This document shows, in pieces, positions 59,083 to 64,000 of a stretch of DNA of 64,000 nt. The stretch's first letter is position 1; the number at the start of each line of letters is the position of its first letter. Under the pieces are notes generated by a model. It saw only the letters and a list, made by a program, of their open reading frames with translations, was not told the DNA's origin and searched no databases. The translations under genes and the position numbers were made by a program. Location: assembly GCA_018398805.1 (NCBI GenBank), contig JAGFBZ010001158.1, forward strand, positions 543,001 to 607,000, read 5' to 3'. This stretch comes from Hirundichthys speculiger (Eukaryota; Chordata; Actinopteri; Beloniformes; Exocoetidae).

Positions 59083-59330
59083 GCCTTCTTCCACTTGCGT
59101 AACTTTGCAAAAATAAGGAAAATCCTAGGTCATGATGACCATGCATTTATCTCAAGATTGGACGACCGCAATTTTTCATTAATAGGATGTCCTAAAGTCA
59201 CTGTGAACTGCCTCCATCTGATCCAAAACGCTGCAGAGTTCTGCAGAGGATTAGCAGGAGATCATGTTTCTCCGATCTCACCATCTCTTTCTGGCTTCCA
59301 GTTAAATTCAGGATAGAATTTAAAGAAGCC
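59083..59330 (+). pseudogene. L2-like LINE ORF2 fragment (post-RT region)
   Basis: The frame reads L-R-N-F-A-K-I-R-K-I-L, then L-H-L-I-Q-N-A-A-E-F, corresponding to the L-R-N-I-A-K-I-R ... L-Q-x-V-Q-N-A-A-A-R stretch of L2-type LINE proteins. It is degenerate and truncated at both ends. Confidence 0.65.
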
Positions 59331-59391
59331 GTTAAAGCAGAACAAAATTATTTTATCATCATAAAACATCAGTTTTGTCTTATAACGGAAC

Positions 59392-60466
59392 TAGGGCTGG
59401 GCAAGTTAACGCGTTATTATCGTGTTAACTAATCTATTAACGCCGACATTTATTTTATCGCGCGTTAACGTATGTTGCTCACGTGCTTTTGTTTTGAAAA
59501 GTCTGTTACTGACTGCTGCGGAACCAGAAACCATTAGGCAGGCAAAACTAAAACAGACACGGAGAACGGTAAAAATCTGTAAACTTTACAGTTCAGGTAA
59601 CAACTCAGGTAGCAATATTAACAATTCTGTCTAAAAAAATTCTGGACTGCAACAAAACTTTCACGTCATTCCTCCATGTTCCATCAGATCTGCTCCATGT
59701 GTTCACTGTCCTGCTGTTCTCTAGCTGGTTACTTCAGTGCGGCTCCATCTAGTGGCACAGATGTGTAATGACAACAGAAAGTCCAGTCCTCCATTATAAA
59801 ACAAATTCAGTTCTGTGGCCTGTTTCTAATTTCGTATTTTTGATCCAAGTCTAAAATTGAAATATTAAAAAAACAGGCTTTTTTTTTTTTTTTTTTTCTG
59901 CTAAATTTAAAAATGAAAAAGGTGATAAAATGTCACTTTTTAATTTTTTTTTTAAATTTTTGATTGATACACGGATTGATAAAGTTAATGAACTTTAACA
60001 TGGACATTTTCATTTTAAAGTTCTCCCAGACAGAGGATTCAACAGAAACAAGGTTATTTGTAACAACTGACAAGTTGAACTCCCCGTTAAAAGTTTCTGC
60101 TGTTACCTCAGAAATTACCTGTTTTAATGTTCTGATTGTGCTGAGCCACAATCATTTTGTTGGATTTTGTTTGTAGAGTTTTTTTTAATCTTTGTCATTA
60201 ATGCCCTGGCAGTGGCAATAAGCTTTATTTTATTTTAAATTTTCTAAGATGAGATTTACTCTAAATATGTGTAACTGACAAGTGCTGATGTTAAAAGTGT
60301 TTGAACAACAAATGTTATGACACTTTAGTTCATATGGCAGCAGAACATTTAAATAAAAGTGACCTTTACACTGCTTTTGATTAAATTTTGTATATTTTAA
60401 TCGTGATCAATCAGGGAAATAATGCGATTAATCGCGATTAAAAATTTTAATCGTTGCCCAGCCCTA
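59392..60466. mobile_element. hAT-like family G, complete copy (1,075 bp)
   Basis: Termini TAGGGCTGGGCAA and TTGCCCAGCCCTA are inverted. Motifs 'gcgttaac' on the left and 'gcgattaatcgcgatta' on the right cluster at the ends. The 8-bp flanks (aacggaac and gtgttttt) do not match. Fragments of its right half occur at 37685-37960 and 51480-51624. No transposase was recognised. Confidence 0.82.
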
Positions 60467-60576
60467 GTGTTTTTCCATCTCCACTGTTGCCTCGTGCTTG
60501 CTGAGGATGGGAGATTTGACACAATACCCTGAGCTACGCTGTTTTTAGATGAATTGCTATAAAATGAACCTTGGAT

Positions 60577-60740
60577 CCGAATTCAATTCAATTCAATTCA
60601 ATTTTATTTGTATAGCATCTGTTACAATGTCAATTGTCTCTAGGCGCTTTACAGAGACCCAGATCATGACCAAATCAAGCACCAGGAGAAGAAAGCTCGA
60701 TGGACAAGCACTTCCACATAACGACAGAGTTTACGTTTAA
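60577..60740 (-). mobile_element. LINE 3'-tail fragment with (attca)n
   Basis: 'ttcaattttatttgtatagc' and 'ctctaggcgctttacagaga' match the reverse complement of an abundant fish LINE 3' end (tata-aataaaattgaat). It begins with a pentanucleotide repeat (attca)n at 60577-60600. Confidence 0.6.
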
Positions 60741-61334
60741 CGACCACGCTCCTGAAGACTCAGAAAGCTGTTACAAGAATTAATGTCTCAGTTTGGACTC
60801 TTCCACCTAAACGTAAAAGCAGATTAAATAAGTGAACGTATTACAACGTATTCCCTGAGACGGACTGGCCAGCCGCCCAGACTGCGCCGTGCTCCGCGTC
60901 TGATGACAGCCGGCGACTGCAAACAGGATGGAGCAGGTGCAGAAAAATGGATTGATGGACTACAACCCAAACTGGTTCAAATTTGCTCCGGTGAAAATGA
61001 ATCGTCCCCGGTCTGTCCCTGTCCTCCACACTCCCAGAGACGCGGGAGTTTCCCCTGATCAGTAACAGCAGCAGGAAATGTCGGATTTTAGCTGTAAACT
61101 GATGCAGCTGTAAACTCAGATGTAAGAGCACTTATTTGAATATAAAAGAAGTAAAATCACAGAATAGAAATACTGCAGCAGTTGTTCACAGGAAGTCAAT
61201 CTGAATCTGGTTGATACGTCCTGATAACTAGTGGATCATTTGTAGTTATTTTTGTCTTATCTGGGGTCCTTCTACATGAGCTTCCAAACTCATCACACCT
61301 CCAAATAGTTTTCTCATTACTTTAGAGCGTACAG

Positions 61335-61995
61335 CAGGAGTGTCAGACTCATTTTCACTGAGGGCCACACCAGCATCATGGTGGCCCTCGAAGGGCCAGA
61401 TTAACAGCATGAACGTAACAAAATGCAACGTAAATCAAAATAAATTTAACAACACTTGAATAACGTTTTCTGTATTTATTATGTATTCAGTTAAATATTT
61501 AACTCATTATTATATTAAACCCGGAAGTGGAAGTGATTCTTCTTCTTCTTGTGGGTTAAATTTAGTATACTTAGCTCCTTGTTTGCTGTCAGAATGCTGA
61601 CTGACACGCCTCATAACACAAAAAGACAGACTGTTTTTTTCACCTTGAGATACAAACTTGTATTTGTCCTGTCGTTCATGAAGCTGTCTTCCTTGTGCAT
61701 CAATATTTATTTTCTTGGACATGTTGGGGTTAGTTTGTAGAGGTTTTTCTTAAGTCCATCAGTTCTGAAAATCGTCTCGTTAATGGTGAGATACCGTTAT
61801 GTTCTGGGTAACGACGAAATGCATTATGGAAGATGTAGTTTATCGTCAAAATGCGCTTTACAGCGACGTAAACTTCTATTAAGTCTTATAATATTGGTCT
61901 AATATGTAAGCCAATAATGCAGAAGCTCTCGAGGGCCACATAAAATGATGTGGCGGGTCACATTTGACCCGCGGGCCTTGTGTTTGACACATGTG
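61335..61995. mobile_element. hAT-like element ('gtgtcagactc' ends), 661 bp
   Basis: The left end caggagtgtcagactcattt and the right end cttgtgtttgacacatgtg are inverted with mismatches. The flanks gcgtacag (61327-61334) and ctgtacag (61996-62003) form an 8-bp duplication with two mismatches. 'gagggccaca' and 'gggccacataaaatg' motifs lie inside both arms. The middle includes a short minus-strand frame of unknown nature (61510-61722). Confidence 0.8.
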
Positions 61996-63330
61996 CTGTA
62001 CAGCTTCCTCTAAATGAGGAGATGATGTCGTCCAAAGTGTTTTCTGATTGGTCAGATTTGTGTCAGCGTCCCGTGTAAGAACACAACACAGACCTCCAAA
62101 CCAAGCTGCAGTTCAACTGAAGTTTGAGACATTACAACAAACATCTACACGTGCAGGGCTTGAGTAAAGGAGAAGTGCGCATTCTTGGCCTTTCTAACGT
62201 TGATATGCAGGTACTTTCAGAACATGAGAATAAATTGGAAATATGAAACATTTACCTTTATCATTGGGCGTCATGTATACTGCAGCTTTAGACTGTGTTT
62301 CTAATGACGTCGGGAGGTTGATTAAATGAACTGGATCGGCTGACATGGACGGTTACAGCGAGCACCAAAGATCTCATGAAGGTCAGGTGGTTGTACCTGC
62401 ATCCAGCATCAGAGCACGTCATTTTCACTTCACCTCTTAAATGCTTGAATGCTTTAAACATGAACTGTCGGAGTTCACCGATGTAAACACGTCCAGGTTT
62501 TACGCGGCATTCGTAAATCCAGAGAAAGTCCTCTCGGGCCAGTCTGGTCCTGGGGCGATGGGAGTTAGCTGGCGTTTTGTCACCCGCGGGAGGACTTGAG
62601 ATGGATTAAGATAAGGAGAGTGGTGATGGTAATGGTGGTAACAGTTTCCTTGGTACTTTGGTAACTTACATGTGAGTATATATGGGCACGGACACATTTA
62701 TGCTTTACACCCCTCCCCCAACACCCCCCCCCCCCCTCTACTGTCAACACAATCAGTCAATAATGTTTACATCAATTCTCCATATACAGGTCTATAGCTT
62801 GGTAGAAGGTGTTCTTCCAGTTTTCTTGTTAGTAGTTTCTGCTTCTTACATATTATCCTCTAAGTTTGTTTGCTGTCACAACACAACCCAGCACACACCA
62901 CACCCTCACTGTCGTGTCTCTTTAACTGTCTTGTCTTTAAATGTTTCACTGCTGGTGTTTTTTAGTCCTCTCTGACGAAATCAGGATTTAAGATGTTAAT
63001 AAAGACGTTAGAATTTACTGCCAGAGAGGACTGAAGGACACATTCACCCTTCACACCCCCACAAAAAAAAGTCTCCTATCAAGATTAAATTGCATATACA
63101 TACTAGATGGTTTTGCTAGACAATGGTACTAACCATGAATGTAGATGCAGACAAAAAAAAAAAAAAAAAATCCAGAGAAAGTTTTTAGTAAGGTGGTGAT
63201 TTCTGTGCAAACCTACTCACAGATTTATTAAGATTTCATGAACGAGGCCCACTAGGTTTATTTTGCAGAGAAACATTTCTCTTTTTTTTGAGCTCAGACG
63301 GGTCAAAAGGTAAAGATTCATCTTTGTAAC

Positions 63331-63971
63331 TAGTGCTGGGCGATATGGAAAAAATCATATATCACGATATGGACTATTTTATATCACGATAATGATATAT
63401 ATCACGATATACCATAATAAAGTATGTTTTCAGTTATTCTCTGAAAAGTTTGAGAAAAATGTCATTGCTTACTTTTCAACTTTATTTTGAAAGGACATTT
63501 AGCTGAACTGTCACAAACATACATTTTAGTGCAGCAAAAACAGGTAGGTACAGAGGTACAGTAGCTTTCACATTTTCTTTAGTGCACAACAGTTTCTGAG
63601 AGGAAAAACACATTTTTGCACTGAAGTTCAGCTATTAAAAAATAAACACAAATTATTTTTCAACTTTCTGAAATCTGTAACCTTGTAGTGCAAAGTTTGC
63701 AAACCAATATAAAGTGTCTAAAGTAAACATCAGGGTTGAAGAGAACTCTGTTTAAGGCATTAACCATGAATACAAGTGCAAACATAAAAGGCTACTTTGT
63801 AGAAGTAGATACGTTTCCATCAAATTTATCGTTGCAGGTTATTTAATTACATATTTGCTGTAATAATTGATAAAATTAGGTTAGAAACGATAGAAAGGAT
63901 ACAAGAGAAATGGCACGATACACACTTTTCTATCGTCCCCACCATATGTATCGTCATATTGCCCAGCACTA
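63331..63971 (-). mobile_element. hAT-like family H, copy 2 (inverted)
   Basis: Termini TAGTGCTGGGCGATATGG and ATATTGCCCAGCACTA. The flanks tttgtaac (63323-63330) and gttgtaac (63973-63980) match at seven of eight, allowing one extra T at the right end. It is the reverse complement of 49418-50060 with few differences. Confidence 0.88.
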
Positions 63972-64000
63972 TGTTGTAACAATTCAGATGTCGTTCATAA

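Overview
The window is vertebrate, almost certainly teleost fish, nuclear DNA. It is AT-rich and holds a few short, well conserved exons with canonical splice sites, separated by introns of 2 to more than 20 kb packed with fish-type mobile elements: hAT, Tc1/mariner, pogo/Tigger, Harbinger-like and TTAA-target DNA transposons, and Rex1-like and L2-like LINEs. There is no operon structure or bacterial feature.

The only host gene I can support is an AMPA-type ionotropic glutamate receptor subunit, best matched to GRIA4, on the minus strand. Four consecutive exons are visible: exon 3 (36429-36668, 240 bp), exon 4 (15532-15716, 185 bp), exon 5 (6517-6570, 54 bp) and exon 6 (4307-4465, 159 bp). 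Exon numbers follow the usual GRIA layout. Together they encode about 213 contiguous residues of the extracellular amino-terminal domain, with phases that join and no frame break. The earlier exons should lie beyond 64000 and the later ones below 1; I see none of them here. Nearly everything else is therefore intron.

Layout. 1-4306 (intron 6, partial): hAT-like and Harbinger-like elements, one nested in another. 4466-6516 (intron 5): one hAT element. 6571-15531 (intron 4): hAT elements with a BED-finger fragment, a putative solo LTR, a dispersed 'cctccttgg' repeat, a pogo fragment and a Tc1 fragment. 15717-36428 (intron 3): many DNA transposons, a dead Tc1 copy, a 1.1 kb polypyrimidine tract, a 20-bp VNTR inside a TIR element, and a triple nest (TTAA element in hAT in pogo) beside a pogo transposase C-terminus with a PIP-box-like motif. 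36669-64000 (probably intron 2): Harbinger, hAT, MITE and LINE elements, diverged tandem repeats, a large compound microsatellite, an intact 375-codon reverse-transcriptase ORF (53296-54423), and a broken L2-like LINE that abuts a hAT-split repeat.

I found no undescribed multi-gene system. The most informative signals are the datable nested insertions with matching target-site duplications, the Harbinger Myb/SANT-like remnant recoverable from two copies, the PIP-box-like tail of the pogo element, and near-identical inverted pairs of elements that imply recent mobility.
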